64,000 nt of DNA from Tepidiforma flava. GTDB taxonomy: Bacteria > Chloroflexota > Dehalococcoidia > Tepidiformales > Tepidiformaceae. Below are positions 46,467 to 55,292 of the stretch, one piece after another. The stretch spans positions 1,946,518-2,010,517 of the forward strand of contig NZ_CP115149.1 in the NCBI RefSeq assembly GCF_027594505.1, in the 5' to 3' direction. Each line of letters opens with the position of its first letter. Within the stretch, counting starts at the first letter, position 1. The translations under genes and the position numbers were made by a program. The notes beneath the pieces were generated by a model. That model did not search any database. It was not told the origin of the DNA and saw only the letters and a list, made by a program, of their open reading frames with translations.

Positions 46467-46940
46467 TTGGTCCTGCAGTTCACCATGCCCCGCATCGACG
46501 GCACCGAAGAGCCGCTCGAACGCTACCGCGGCAACGTCCTCCTCCTCGTCAACGTCGCCAGCAAATGCGGCCTCACCCCCCAGTACGCCGCGCTCCAGTC
46601 GCTCTACGAGAAATACCGCGGCCGCGGCTTCGAAATTCTCGGCTTCCCCGCCAACGACTTCATGGGCCAGGAGCCCGGCACCAACGAGGAGATTGCGGCC
46701 TTCTGCGACCTCAACTACGGGGTCACCTTCCCCCTCTTCGCCAAGATCTCCGTCAAGGGCGAAGGCATGCACCCGCTCTACCGCGTCCTCACCTCGCTGC
46801 CCGAGCCGATCGGCGGCGACGTCCTCTGGAACTTCCAGAAGTACCTCGTCGACCGCGACGGCAACGTCGTGGCGAAGTTCGACCCGCGCACCCCGCCCGA
46901 TGCGCCCGAGGTCATCGAAGCGATCGAACAGCTCCTCTGA
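46467..46940 (+). CDS. Glutathione peroxidase-family thiol peroxidase
   Basis: The 157-residue protein has NVASKCGLTPQYAAL with a Cys peroxidatic residue (not selenocysteine), FPANDFMGQEPG with a Thr-adjacent family block and WNFQKYLVDRDG. The resolving-cysteine position holds Asp/Gly-type residues (AAFCDLNYG is close by), so it is probably thioredoxin- or thiol-dependent. The start is TTG at 46467 with GGAGG 6 nt upstream; ATG 46485 is an alternative. Confidence 0.9.
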   Translation: MVLQFTMPRIDGTEEPLERYRGNVLLLVNVASKCGLTPQYAALQSLYEKYRGRGFEILGFPANDFMGQEPGTNEEIAAFCDLNYGVTFPLFAKISVKGEGMHPLYRVLTSLPEPIGGDVLWNFQKYLVDRDGNVVAKFDPRTPPDAPEVIEAIEQLL

Positions 46941-46946
46941 ACCTTC

Positions 46947-48287
46947 TCAGGCCTCCAGCCCGTTTCGGCGGATGATGTCGGCGTACATCTCCGCCGATTT
47001 TTTCGGGATGCGCGCCAGCGTCCGGTAGTCCGTATAGACGATGCCGAACCGCTTGCTGTAGCCGAACGCCCACTCGAAATTGTCCATCAGCGACCACTGG
47101 TAGTACGCGCGCACGTCGCAGCCGTCCGCGATCGCCCCGTGCAGCCCCGCGAGGAAGCCGCGCAGCAGCTCCTGCCGCGTCACGTCGTCGATGACTCCGT
47201 TCGCGTCCGGCTCCGTGTTGTCGCACACGCCGTTCTCCGTGATGTAGATGCGCGGCCGGCCGTACTCGTTCGAAACCCATCGCACGAACGCCCCGAGCGC
47301 GTGCGGCGCGGCCTCGTACCCCATCGGCAGCAGCGGCAGCCGCGGCGGCGCATACGTGAACCCGACGCTGTTGTTCGCCGGCTGGATGAGCGCCCGCGAA
47401 TACAGGTTCACCCCGAGGAAGTCCGTCGGCGTCGCGATGACCTCCATGTCGCCCGGCTGAATCGGCAGCGGCACCCCGCGCTCCGCGAAATGCTTCACCA
47501 CCGACGCCGGGTAGCCCTTCCCGAAGACCGGCCCGTGGAACAGCCGGGTATCGAAGTCCCGCGCCCGCTCCACCGCCGCCGCCGTCTCCGGCGCATCGTC
47601 CGCCGGCTCGTAGAACGTGTTCGCGTTCGTGATCCCGATCTCGCCCCGGTAGCCGCCCTCGCGGAAGACCTGCACCGCCCGGCCGTGCGCGAGCAGCGCA
47701 TGGTGAATCGCCCGGCTGTACGCGCCGATGTCCCGCATCCCCGGCGCCATCACGCCCGTCCGGTGGCCCATCTCCGTGAACACGATCGGCTCATTCAGCG
47801 TGATCCACCGCGTCACCCGGTCGCCGAACCGGTCGAACGCCGTCTTCGCGTAGGCCGCGAATGCCTCCACCACCTCCCGGTTCGTCCAGCCCCCGAGGTC
47901 CTGCAGCGCCTGCGGCAGGTCCCAGTGGTAGAGCGTGACTGCTGGCTGGATGTTCTTCTCCAGCAGCGCATCGAACAGCCGGTCGTAGAACGCGAGCCCC
48001 TTCTCGTTCACCGCCCCGCGGCCGAACGGGTAGATGCGCGCCCACGCCAGCGAAAACCGGTACGTCTGGATGCCGAGGCTCGCCATCAGTTCGACGTCCT
48101 CGCGGAACCGGTGATAGTGGTCGCAGGCGACGTCGCCCGTGTCGCCGTTCTGCACCTTCCCCGGCTGCCGCACGAACGTGTCCCAGATGGTCACGCCGCG
48201 GTCGTCCTCCTGCACCGCCCCTTCGATCTGATAGGAGGCCGTCGCGACCCCCCACTGGAAGCCCTCGGGAAACGAAAGAAACGCCAT
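46947..48287 (-). CDS. Beta-glucosidase, glycoside hydrolase family 1
   Basis: This GH1 enzyme has 446 residues. The acid/base glutamate is in TLNEPIVF and the nucleophile in YITENGVCD. FQWGVATASYQIEG is the N-terminal signature and WSLMDNFEWAFGY the aglycone-site block. No signal peptide is present, so it acts in the cytoplasm on imported disaccharides. ATG 48287 is set by TAGAAT ending 7 nt upstream; the longer start at 48296 falls inside that hexamer. Confidence 0.95.
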   Translation of the reverse strand: MAFLSFPEGFQWGVATASYQIEGAVQEDDRGVTIWDTFVRQPGKVQNGDTGDVACDHYHRFREDVELMASLGIQTYRFSLAWARIYPFGRGAVNEKGLAFYDRLFDALLEKNIQPAVTLYHWDLPQALQDLGGWTNREVVEAFAAYAKTAFDRFGDRVTRWITLNEPIVFTEMGHRTGVMAPGMRDIGAYSRAIHHALLAHGRAVQVFREGGYRGEIGITNANTFYEPADDAPETAAAVERARDFDTRLFHGPVFGKGYPASVVKHFAERGVPLPIQPGDMEVIATPTDFLGVNLYSRALIQPANNSVGFTYAPPRLPLLPMGYEAAPHALGAFVRWVSNEYGRPRIYITENGVCDNTEPDANGVIDDVTRQELLRGFLAGLHGAIADGCDVRAYYQWSLMDNFEWAFGYSKRFGIVYTDYRTLARIPKKSAEMYADIIRRNGLEA

Positions 48288-48294
48288 GGCGCGC

Positions 48295-48300
48295 ATTCTA
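48295..48300 (-). promoter_or_regulatory. -10 element, leaderless GH1 gene
   Basis: TAGAAT on the minus strand ends 7 nt before ATG 48287; there is no ribosome-binding site between them. Confidence 0.6.
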
Positions 48301-48392
48301 TGCGCCGCCGTCCTCCAGCAAAACGCCGTTTACGCGCCGCCCCCGCTCGCGTATCGTTCCCCGCGCACAAATCATCCCGCGGAGTAGGCCCC

Positions 48393-48878
48393 GTGACCCA
48401 GGAGAAGACGCCGCTCATCACCGATGAGATGCGCGCCCACGTCGGCAAAGAATCCGAACCTTACACCCTCGAGGTCGATAAGACCTCCATCCGCATGTTC
48501 GCCCGCGCCGTCGGCCACACCGACCCCATCTTCTACGACGAAGCCGCCGCGAAGGCCGCCGGCTACCGCAGCCTCGTCGCACCGCCCGGCTACCTCGGCA
48601 CGCCCATCTTCAACCCGAACGCCGCTGCCCGCCGCGGCCGCGACATGGGCCCCCAGCCGAGCCGCCCCCTCACCCGCATCCTCAACGGCGGCACCGAAAT
48701 CGAATACTTCGACGACATCTGCGCCGGCGACGTCCTCACCGCCACCTCCCACGTCGCCTCCTACGAAGAGCGCGAAGGCAGCATCGGCCAGATGCTCATC
48801 ACCACCACCAAAACCGTCTACAAGAACCAGGACGGCAAGGTCGTCGCCATCATGACCGGCACCGGCATCCGCTACTGA
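48393..48878 (+). CDS. MaoC-like dehydratase, N-terminal (FAS1-type) subunit
   Basis: The 161-residue hot-dog-fold protein resembles the MaoC N-terminal domain: SIRMFARAVGHTDPIFYDE, GYRSLVAPPGYL and ILNGGTEIEYFDDICAGD. This half usually lacks the hydratase catalytic pair and pairs with a catalytic subunit, which here is the next gene. The start is GTG at 48393 with GGAG upstream; the long frame before it is a shadow of the GH1 gene. Together with the SDR two genes on it looks like a beta-oxidation module. Confidence 0.87.
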   Translation: MTQEKTPLITDEMRAHVGKESEPYTLEVDKTSIRMFARAVGHTDPIFYDEAAAKAAGYRSLVAPPGYLGTPIFNPNAAARRGRDMGPQPSRPLTRILNGGTEIEYFDDICAGDVLTATSHVASYEEREGSIGQMLITTTKTVYKNQDGKVVAIMTGTGIRY

Positions 48879-48895
48879 CCCCGAGGAGCACCCCC

Positions 48896-49315
48896 ATGGC
48901 AGCGAAATGGAACGAGATCACCGAAGGCATGGCCATCCCGGAGCTCAAGAAGAACTGCTCCACCCAGCAGCTCGTCCTCTGGGCCGCGGGCTCCGGCGAC
49001 TTCTACCAGATTCACTACGATAAGGACTTCGCGAAGGGCACCGGCCTCAGCGACATCATCGTCCACGGCGCCCTCAAGCACGCCTTCCTCGGCCAGCTCC
49101 TCCACGACTTGCTCGGCGGCAACGGCAAGATCAAGCGCTTCGGCTGCTCCTACCGCGGCATGGACTTCCCCAACCAGGACATCACCTGCAAGGGCATCGT
49201 CACCCGCAAGTACGAAGAAAACGGCCAGAAGCTCGTCGACCTCGAAATCTGGACCGAGAACCCCGAAGGGAAGAAAACCACTCCCGGCTCCGCCACCGTC
49301 ATCATCAACAGCTAG
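48896..49315 (+). CDS. MaoC-like enoyl-CoA hydratase, catalytic subunit
   Basis: The 139-residue hot-dog protein carries the hydratase 2 residues: SGDFYQIHYDKDFAKGTGL (Asp/His pair) and IIVHGALKHAFL. It starts 17 nt after its partner, and the two probably form a heterodimer like those of actinobacterial steroid degradation. GAGGAGC precedes the ATG. The expected reaction is hydration of a trans-2-enoyl-CoA; the acyl chain is unknown. Confidence 0.88.
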   Translation: MAAKWNEITEGMAIPELKKNCSTQQLVLWAAGSGDFYQIHYDKDFAKGTGLSDIIVHGALKHAFLGQLLHDLLGGNGKIKRFGCSYRGMDFPNQDITCKGIVTRKYEENGQKLVDLEIWTENPEGKKTTPGSATVIINS

Positions 49316-49342
49316 CCAGCGCCGCAGAAAGGACCGCCGAAC

Positions 49343-50320
49343 ATGGGCAACCTCCTCGAGGGCAAAGTCATCGCTATGACCGGCGCCGGCCGCGGCATCG
49401 GCCGCGAATGCGCCCTCCTCGCCGCTTCCGAAGGCGCCCGCGTCGTCGTCAACGACCCCGGCGTCAATCCAGACGGCTCCGGCCACGATGACGGCCCCGC
49501 CGCCCAGGTCGTCGAAGAAATCAAAAAGATGGGCGGCGAAGCCGTCGCCAACTTCGCCGACGTCTCCACGATGGAAGGCGGCGAAAGCGTCATCCGCACC
49601 GCCCTCGACACCTGGGGCCGCCTCGACGGCCTCATCAACCTCGCCGCCATCCTCCGCGACCGGATGATCTTCAATCTCACTGAAGAAGAGTGGGACGACG
49701 TCATCCGCGTCGACCTCAAGGGCCACTTCACCACCATCAAGCCCGCCTCTGTCCTCATGCGGCAGCAGCGCTACGGCCGCATCGTCAACTTCAGCTCCGT
49801 CTCCGGCCTCCAGGGCAACTCCGGCCAGGCGAACTACGGCGCCGCCAAGGCGGGCGTCGCCGGGCTCACCCGCGTCGCCGCCCGCGACCTCGGCCGCTAC
49901 GGCGTCACCGTCAACTGCATCGCGCCCGGCGCCGCCACCCGCCTCACCGCCACCGTCCCCCAGGCCGCCCGCGAACTCCGCGCTCAGCGCGGCATCGCCG
50001 CTGCAGGCGGCCCGCCGCAGGCGGCCGCCAACCGCGCCGCCGAAGAGGCCGCCGCCATGCGCACCCCCGATATGGTCGCCCCGATGACCATCTACCTCCT
50101 CCTCGACGAGGCGTGGAACATCAACGGGCGCATCTTCCAGGTCGCCGGCGGCCACATCGGCCTCCTCGCCGACCTCTACCCGCCCTTCCGCAACATCTAC
50201 AAACACGGCAAGTGGACGCTCGATGAGCTCCGCATGCTCGTGCCCACCCAGCTCATGGCCGGCATCGCCAACCCCGCGCCGCCCGCCGACGACATCAAAA
50301 TCCCGGGCCGCGATTTCTAG
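49343..50320 (+). CDS. SDR-family 3-hydroxyacyl-CoA dehydrogenase-like protein
   Basis: The 325-residue SDR shows TGAGRGIGRECALLAASEG, VNDPGVNPDG, NLAAI and NFSSVSGLQGNSGQANYGAAKAG (Ser, Tyr, Lys). The N-terminal part resembles the dehydrogenase domain of peroxisomal multifunctional enzyme type 2. The extra C-terminal 60 residues (IYKHGKWTLDEL) are typical of that group. As the third gene of the MaoC operon it would oxidise the 3-hydroxyacyl-CoA formed by the hydratase. A terminator follows. Confidence 0.9.
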   Translation: MGNLLEGKVIAMTGAGRGIGRECALLAASEGARVVVNDPGVNPDGSGHDDGPAAQVVEEIKKMGGEAVANFADVSTMEGGESVIRTALDTWGRLDGLINLAAILRDRMIFNLTEEEWDDVIRVDLKGHFTTIKPASVLMRQQRYGRIVNFSSVSGLQGNSGQANYGAAKAGVAGLTRVAARDLGRYGVTVNCIAPGAATRLTATVPQAARELRAQRGIAAAGGPPQAAANRAAEEAAAMRTPDMVAPMTIYLLLDEAWNINGRIFQVAGGHIGLLADLYPPFRNIYKHGKWTLDELRMLVPTQLMAGIANPAPPADDIKIPGRDF

Positions 50321-50351
50321 CCCGCCCTGCCTGGCGCCCTCAGCCACCCGT

Positions 50352-50379
50352 GGCCCGCCGCGAATTCCCGCGGCGGGCC
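50352..50379 (+). terminator. Terminator after the MaoC-SDR operon
   Basis: GGCCCGCCGCG (50352-50362) and CGCGGCGGGCC (50369-50379) form an 11-bp stem with loop AATTCC, followed by TCATCTTCT. Confidence 0.75.
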
Positions 50380-50426
50380 TCATCTTCTGTCGAGTCCCGG
50401 CCGATACTCAGAACAGGGACCACAGC

Positions 50427-51395
50427 ATGACCCTCCGAACGGCGACGCCGCCCGCTCAGCCGCGCACCCTCCGCGTCCTCATCATCGACGAGGACGTCGA
50501 ACGGATCCGCGCTGTGCGCCAGCTCCTCGAATCTTCGCCGCGCTTCCACGCCCACGCAGCCCGCGGCGCCCAGGAAGCCGAGAGCCTCCTCGCCGACGGC
50601 CCCTTCGATGTCGCCCTCGTCGCAGCCCGCACCTGGCTCGACCCCGCGTCGCCGCTTGCCGGCCTCCTGCGCGAACGCCGGCCTGACATCGCCGTCGTCC
50701 TCCTGCTCGATGGCCAGCCCGACCTCGAAGCGGTGCCCTCCCTCAAGCTCGGCGCGCATGATTTCCTCACGGTCGGCCAGTTCGACGCCGCCCAGCTCGC
50801 CCTCCGCCTGGTCGCAGCCGTCGAAGAAAACCGCACCCTCCGCCGGCGCGACACCATGGTCCGCTGGCTCGAGCGCGAAGCCCGCACCGACCACCTCACC
50901 GGCCTGTACAACCGGCACGCCTTCGATGAGCGCCTCCGCGATGACTGCGCCGCCCGCCGCGGCACCCGCGAACCGGTCACCCTCATCCTCGCCGACCTCG
51001 TCGGCACCCGCCTCGTCAACCAGGCCCACGGCCACGACGTCGGCGACGACATGCTCCGCCGCGCCGCTTCCGCCATCGCCCACAGCATCCGCGGCGGCGA
51101 CTTCGCCGCCCGCATCGGCGGCGACGACTTCGGCGTCATCCTCCCCGGCGCCGACCTCGCCGTCGGCCGCCTCATCGCCCGCCGCATCGCCCAGGAGGTC
51201 GAACGGCGCAACCTCGGCGAATGGGCCGACCTCGTCCCGGTCACGCTCGCCTTCGGCGTCGCCACCGGCGTCGATTGCGAACCTGCCGACCTGTTTGCCG
51301 CCGCCGACCGCCAGCTCGCCGGCCGCCACCGCACGGCCGCCGTGCTCAGCCTCCTCCGGCCCGGCGGCGAAACCGACGGCCCCTCCGTCGCCTGA
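50427..51395 (+). CDS. GGDEF-domain protein with degenerate receiver domain
   Basis: The 322-residue protein has an N-terminal receiver-like domain (LRVLIIDEDVERIRAV) in which the usual phospho-acceptor Asp is replaced: the strand reads DVALVAAR. A short coiled linker leads to a GGDEF domain (TDHLTGLYNRHAFDERL, GHDVGDDML) whose signature is GGDDF, not GGDEF. The Asp, Asn and Asp that bind metal and GTP elsewhere are kept. It may be a weak diguanylate cyclase or a GTP/c-di-GMP sensor. ATG 50427 follows GATACT by 18 nt. Confidence 0.87.
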   Translation: MTLRTATPPAQPRTLRVLIIDEDVERIRAVRQLLESSPRFHAHAARGAQEAESLLADGPFDVALVAARTWLDPASPLAGLLRERRPDIAVVLLLDGQPDLEAVPSLKLGAHDFLTVGQFDAAQLALRLVAAVEENRTLRRRDTMVRWLEREARTDHLTGLYNRHAFDERLRDDCAARRGTREPVTLILADLVGTRLVNQAHGHDVGDDMLRRAASAIAHSIRGGDFAARIGGDDFGVILPGADLAVGRLIARRIAQEVERRNLGEWADLVPVTLAFGVATGVDCEPADLFAAADRQLAGRHRTAAVLSLLRPGGETDGPSVA

Positions 51396-51404
51396 GCGCC
51401 CGCG

Positions 51405-52289
51405 CTACGCCTCCCCCGCCAGCAGCCGCAGGGCCTCCACGATCGCCTGCGTCCCGTCCCGCCCGCGGTCCCGCGCCTGCAGCATCTCGAACAGCTGCCG
51501 CACCAGCGCCGTGCCCGGCAGCGGCGTGTGCGTCTCGTGCGCTGCCTCCAGCACCAGCCCGAGGTCTTTCTGCATCAGGTCGACCATGAACCCGGGTGCG
51601 AAATCCCCCGCGACTGCCCTCGGCCCCAAGTGCTGCAGCATCCACGAGCCCGCCGCACCGGCCGACACCACCTCCAGCATCTTCGCCGGGTCCACCCCCG
51701 AGCGCCGGCAGAGGCTGATCGCCTCCGCCATCGCGAGGAGGTTGAGCCCGCCCGCGACCTGGTTGCAGAGCTTGACGACCTGCCCCGCGCCCGCCGGCCC
51801 CACGTGGACGATCGTCTTCCCCATCGCCTGCAGCGCGGGCAGCGCCCGCTCGAATACCGCCGCGTCCCCGCCGGCCATGATCGCGAGGGTGCCCGCCTTC
51901 GCGCCGACGTCGCCTCCGGAAACCGGCGCATCGAGGAAGCCGATGCCCCGCGCCGCGAGCCGCTCGTACAGCAGCCGCGCGGTCGCGGGCGCGACCGTCG
52001 AACAATCGATGACGATGCTGCCCGCCGCCGCCCCCTCGATGACCCCGCCCGGTCCCAGCACCACCTCCTCCACATCGCGCGAGGCCGTCACGCAGGTGAA
52101 CGTAACCTCTGAGCGGGAAGCCACCTCCGCAGGCGAACCGGCGACCGCCGCTCCCAGCTCCGCAAGCGGCTCCGCTTTCGCCGCCGTCCGGTTCCATACC
52201 GTCACCGCGAACCCCGCGCGCAATAGGTTCGCCGCCATCGGCCCGCCCATGATGCCCAGCCCGATGAACCCGACCCGTTCGATCGCCAT
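51405..52289 (-). CDS. 3-hydroxyisobutyrate dehydrogenase-family NAD(P) oxidoreductase
   Basis: The 294-residue protein opens with VGFIGLGIMGGPMAANLL, the Rossmann/HIBADH signature. The catalytic block FLDAPVSGGDVGAKAGTLA and the lysine motif GAGQVVKLCNQ follow. Substrates in the family include 3-hydroxyisobutyrate, tartronate semialdehyde and succinic semialdehyde. I chose ATG 52289 with GGGAGGTG 6 nt upstream over GTG 52298. It converges with the GGDEF gene. Confidence 0.92.
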   Translation of the reverse strand: MAIERVGFIGLGIMGGPMAANLLRAGFAVTVWNRTAAKAEPLAELGAAVAGSPAEVASRSEVTFTCVTASRDVEEVVLGPGGVIEGAAAGSIVIDCSTVAPATARLLYERLAARGIGFLDAPVSGGDVGAKAGTLAIMAGGDAAVFERALPALQAMGKTIVHVGPAGAGQVVKLCNQVAGGLNLLAMAEAISLCRRSGVDPAKMLEVVSAGAAGSWMLQHLGPRAVAGDFAPGFMVDLMQKDLGLVLEAAHETHTPLPGTALVRQLFEMLQARDRGRDGTQAIVEALRLLAGEA

Positions 52290-52354
52290 CGCACGCACCT
52301 CCCGCGCTGGAATCGCCCGGATTGTGCCGGGCGGCCGTCAACCCTGCTCGCGCC

Positions 52355-53314
52355 TCAGCGCAGCGGCGCGTCCCACGGCAGCACCGACCGCCCGGGCAGC
52401 AGCACCGGCTTCACCACACCGTCCGCGATGACCGCCAGGATGTCGTATCCCGCATAGAGCGACGGGTCCATCCCCCGCAGCGCCCACGAGAGCTTCTCCT
52501 CTTCCGCGTACGTCGCCGGCCCGAGGATGACCAGCGCCCGCGCATCCGCCTGCTCGCCGGCCCCGGCCTCGTTCGCCGCTTTGAGCAGCCGCCGCAGGTT
52601 CCGCCGCAGCGAAGCGCTCCACTCGTCGTTCTCCGGCGCGGGCGTCCCCAGCACGCAGCTTCCACCGCCGCCGAGGTCGTTCGCCGTCCAGCAGTCCCGC
52701 GCCTCGACCGTGATCGACTCGTCCACCTCCGGCTGCTGCGACGCCATCACGATGCGCTCGGCCAGCTCCTGCCGCGCCTCTTCGCTCGCCGGCAGCCGGA
52801 ACAGCTCGTTCGAATTCAGCTGGAACGTCCCCGGCACCCGGTTCGTGAACTGCGCCCAGTGGGCCGCCAGCCCGCCGAGCGCCGTCACGACCGAGCCCGT
52901 CGTCGCCACCCGCCGCAGGTACAGCCGGACCGGCCGGCAAAACTCCAGCCGCCCGTCGTCCAGCTTACGCGCCTCATCCAGGGCCGCGGCGAACTCCGAC
53001 AGTCCCGGCTCCTCCGTCGGGAATCCCGCCCCCCGCGGCACCCACACCGCGACTGCCCGGCCCGCGGCATCCAGCCGCCGCTCGAGCGCCGCCCGCCCGG
53101 CCTCCCAGGCGACCGTCGCGTCCGGGCCGAACGTGTTGAGCACCGTCGTCCGCAGCGTCCACCGTCGCCCGACCACCACCGTGCCCCGGAGCGTCGTCCC
53201 GTCCGAGGCCGCGTCCTCGACCGACGTGCTCCGCGCGTAGTGCGGCCCGAACCAGGCAAGGAAAAGGCGGAGGCCTGCCTCCGCCTGGTCCGCCGGGTAG
53301 CTTCGTTCGGACAC
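52355..53314 (-). CDS. Hypothetical protein, no recognised domain
   Basis: The 319-residue cytoplasmic protein has no signal peptide or membrane helix. I recognise no family. It has an acidic, Trp-containing N-terminal half and a C-terminal part with ALVILGPATYAEEEKLSWAL and YDILAVIADGVVKPVLLPG. The start is GTG at 53314 with GGGAG close upstream. Codon use matches its neighbours, and it ends 65 nt from the HIBADH-type gene on the same strand. Confidence 0.7.
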   Translation of the reverse strand: MSERSYPADQAEAGLRLFLAWFGPHYARSTSVEDAASDGTTLRGTVVVGRRWTLRTTVLNTFGPDATVAWEAGRAALERRLDAAGRAVAVWVPRGAGFPTEEPGLSEFAAALDEARKLDDGRLEFCRPVRLYLRRVATTGSVVTALGGLAAHWAQFTNRVPGTFQLNSNELFRLPASEEARQELAERIVMASQQPEVDESITVEARDCWTANDLGGGGSCVLGTPAPENDEWSASLRRNLRRLLKAANEAGAGEQADARALVILGPATYAEEEKLSWALRGMDPSLYAGYDILAVIADGVVKPVLLPGRSVLPWDAPLR

Positions 53315-53326
53315 GGCTCCCGCAGC

Positions 53327-53911
53327 TTACCCGCCGCGCTGGCCGCGGATGCGCGGCTTCGCCACCGAGGCCACCACCACCGAGGGGTCCGTCAGGATCT
53401 CCACCCCCGGCGGCGGCGTGATGTCCCCGACCGTCAGCACCGAGTCGAACCCCTTCAGCGGTGCGATATCCACCGGGATGGTGTCCGGGATGTCCAGCGG
53501 CCGGCAGCGCACCGACACGATTTCGATGCCCGGCAGCAGCGTGCCCGCGAGGTCGCGCACCGCCGGCGCCTCGCCGACGAGCCGCAGCGGAACGTTCGCC
53601 GTGATCGGCCGCTCGGGGTCCACCTGGAAGAAATCGACGTGGATCGGCTCGCCTGTGCCGTGCGCCCGCGCGATGCCGCGCAGGATGACGTACCGCGGCG
53701 CCGTCTCGCCCGCGACCTTCAGCTCGATCATCGCGCGCAGGCCGGCCGACTTGATCGTCCGCGCGAACTCCCGCGCGTCGATCTCGATCGCCCGGGATTC
53801 GATCGCCTTGCCGTACACGTTCGCCGGGAGCCGGCCCTCCCGCCGGAGGTGCCGCACCTGCTTGCCGAGCACCGTCCGCGGCGCCGCTTCGATCGTCACA
53901 CGTTCTGCCAT
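53327..53911 (-). CDS. rplY: 50S ribosomal protein L25/general stress protein Ctc
   Basis: This 194-residue long-form L25 binds 5S rRNA. The N-terminal domain shows GKQVRHLRREGRLPANVYG, and the TL5-type C-terminal domain follows (HVDFFQVDPERPITANVPL, PLDIPDTIPVDIAPL). It is similar to the Thermus TL5 form. ATG 53911 has GAGGG upstream; nine codons upstream at 53938 is less likely. The 5S rRNA it binds is encoded 6 kb downstream in this window. Confidence 0.94.
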   Translation of the reverse strand: MAERVTIEAAPRTVLGKQVRHLRREGRLPANVYGKAIESRAIEIDAREFARTIKSAGLRAMIELKVAGETAPRYVILRGIARAHGTGEPIHVDFFQVDPERPITANVPLRLVGEAPAVRDLAGTLLPGIEIVSVRCRPLDIPDTIPVDIAPLKGFDSVLTVGDITPPPGVEILTDPSVVVASVAKPRIRGQRGG

Positions 53912-53997
53912 GTCACAACCCTCTGGGCCACGCTCCATACGTGGCGCAACATGTCCAATCTAGCCGAGCCCGGCGCAGGGTCAAGCCGCCCTGCGCG

Positions 53998-54034
53998 CAA
54001 GAAAACGGGAGCCGCCCGCAAAGCGGCTCCCGTT
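53998..54034 (-). terminator. Intrinsic terminator after the ferredoxin gene
   Basis: AACGGGAGCCGC (54004-54015) and GCGGCTCCCGTT (54023-54034) form a 12-bp stem. On the minus strand a UUUUCUU tract follows. It lies 22 nt after the ferredoxin stop. Confidence 0.85.
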
Positions 54035-54056
54035 CACGACCGTCGAATCGCCAGCG

Positions 54057-54344
54057 TCAGGCCGGCTTGATCTCCGCCACCTTCGCCCGCGCGGCGGCCT
54101 TGTCGCTGTACCAGAGGGCGTTGATCTCCTTGAAAACCGCCCGGTCCGACGGGACGTCGTCCTCGGCGAAGATCGCCGTCACAGGGCAGGCCGGCTCGCA
54201 GGCACCGCAGTCGATGCACTCATCGGGATTGATGTACAGCATCCGGTCCTCGCCTTCGTCGAAGTGGATGCAGTCGACCGGGCAAACCTCGACGCACGCC
54301 TGGTCCTGGACGTCGATGCAGGGTTCCGTGATTACGTAGGCCAT
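54057..54344 (-). CDS. Seven-iron type ferredoxin
   Basis: The 95-residue ferredoxin has a first cluster pattern C9-x7-C17-x3-C21-P ([10 protein letters not shown]) and a second [13 protein letters not shown]. This matches FdxA-type [3Fe-4S][4Fe-4S] proteins of Actinobacteria and Thermus. It is a soluble electron carrier. It has its own promoter and terminator and is monocistronic. Confidence 0.95.
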   Translation of the reverse strand: MAYVITEPCIDVQDQACVEVCPVDCIHFDEGEDRMLYINPDECIDCGACEPACPVTAIFAEDDVPSDRAVFKEINALWYSDKAAARAKVAEIKPA

Positions 54345-54398
54345 TCGGGGCTCCTCTCCCGTCGGGGGTGCTGCGTTCCTGCCGCGTGGGCGTCTCGC

Positions 54399-54428
54399 AT
54401 ACTACTATTCGGCCCCTCCCTCTGTGAA
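54399..54428 (-). promoter_or_regulatory. Promoter of the ferredoxin gene
   Basis: TTCACA (54423-54428, five of six to TTGACA) and TAGTAT (54399-54404) are 18 nt apart on the minus strand. The leader would be about 48 nt and includes GGAGAGG before the ATG. Confidence 0.55.
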
Positions 54429-54475
54429 GAAGAGCCGCCAACCCGGCATCGGCCTCATGACGCCCCGTCCGGGGC

Positions 54476-55162
54476 TTACTCCCGCATCCGCTCCCGCCGC
54501 GCCTCGCGCACCGCCACCGGCTTCCCCGACCGCAAATCGACCGCGTAAAACCGGCCCGCCCGGATCTCCTCGATCAGCTCCCGCTCGTCGCGAATCTCCC
54601 GTTCGAAGTACGTCGCGCACTTCCCGATGTCGGAGATGGCGTGCGAGTCCGTCCCGCCCGTCCCCGGCAGGTGCATCATCTCGCACAGCCGCTGCGAGAA
54701 CTCGTTCTCCTTGTCGGAGCCCCGCCCGTTGATCTCCTCCAGCCCCTGCACGTACTGGTAGGCCGGGTTCCGCGCCGCTTTCTCCAGCGCCGCCCGGTAC
54801 TCGTCGTCATTCCGCGAAAACCACGGCATCTGCCGCCGGTACGGGTGGGCTGCCACGAGCGCTCCGCCCACCTTCTCCACGTATGCCGCCAGCTCCCGCG
54901 ACCGGTGCATCCCGAAGACGTACTTGTCGATGCCGAACGCGAGGATGTGGCCGTCGTCCGTCGAAATTTCCACCCCCGCCAGCACGAGGAAGTTGTGCTT
55001 CGCGCGCAGCTCCTCGATCGCCTTGTAATCCCACACCGTGTCGTGCTCCGTGAACACGATCGCGTCGAGGCCCGCCGCCTTCGCGCGGACGATCAGGTCA
55101 TCGGGGTTCAGGACGCTGTCGTGCGAACGGGGCCACGTGTGGCTGTGGATGTCGATGAGCAT
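54476..55162 (-). CDS. PHP-domain metal-dependent phosphoesterase
   Basis: The 228-residue PHP protein shows IDIHSHTWPRSHD (first metal motif), FTEHDTVWDY, VEISTDDGHILAFG, AAHPYRR and GTDSHA. Such proteins hydrolyse nucleotides or phosphate esters. The ATG at 55162 begins the fold exactly; TATAGT (55176-55181 on the minus strand) would give a leader of about 7 nt. The longer frame to 55318 is not conserved. Confidence 0.88.
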   Translation of the reverse strand: MLIDIHSHTWPRSHDSVLNPDDLIVRAKAAGLDAIVFTEHDTVWDYKAIEELRAKHNFLVLAGVEISTDDGHILAFGIDKYVFGMHRSRELAAYVEKVGGALVAAHPYRRQMPWFSRNDDEYRAALEKAARNPAYQYVQGLEEINGRGSDKENEFSQRLCEMMHLPGTGGTDSHAISDIGKCATYFEREIRDERELIEEIRAGRFYAVDLRSGKPVAVREARRERMRE

Positions 55163-55292
55163 GGGGCTGCCCGGTACTATAGGGCCGCCTCTATCACCCG
55201 GGCAATCCGCCCCGCCGGCCCCCTCCCCCGGCGCCGGCCGCGCACCCGCGCCGCGAAACCGTCCGTTCACACGGTCCCGGCATGATCGGGGC

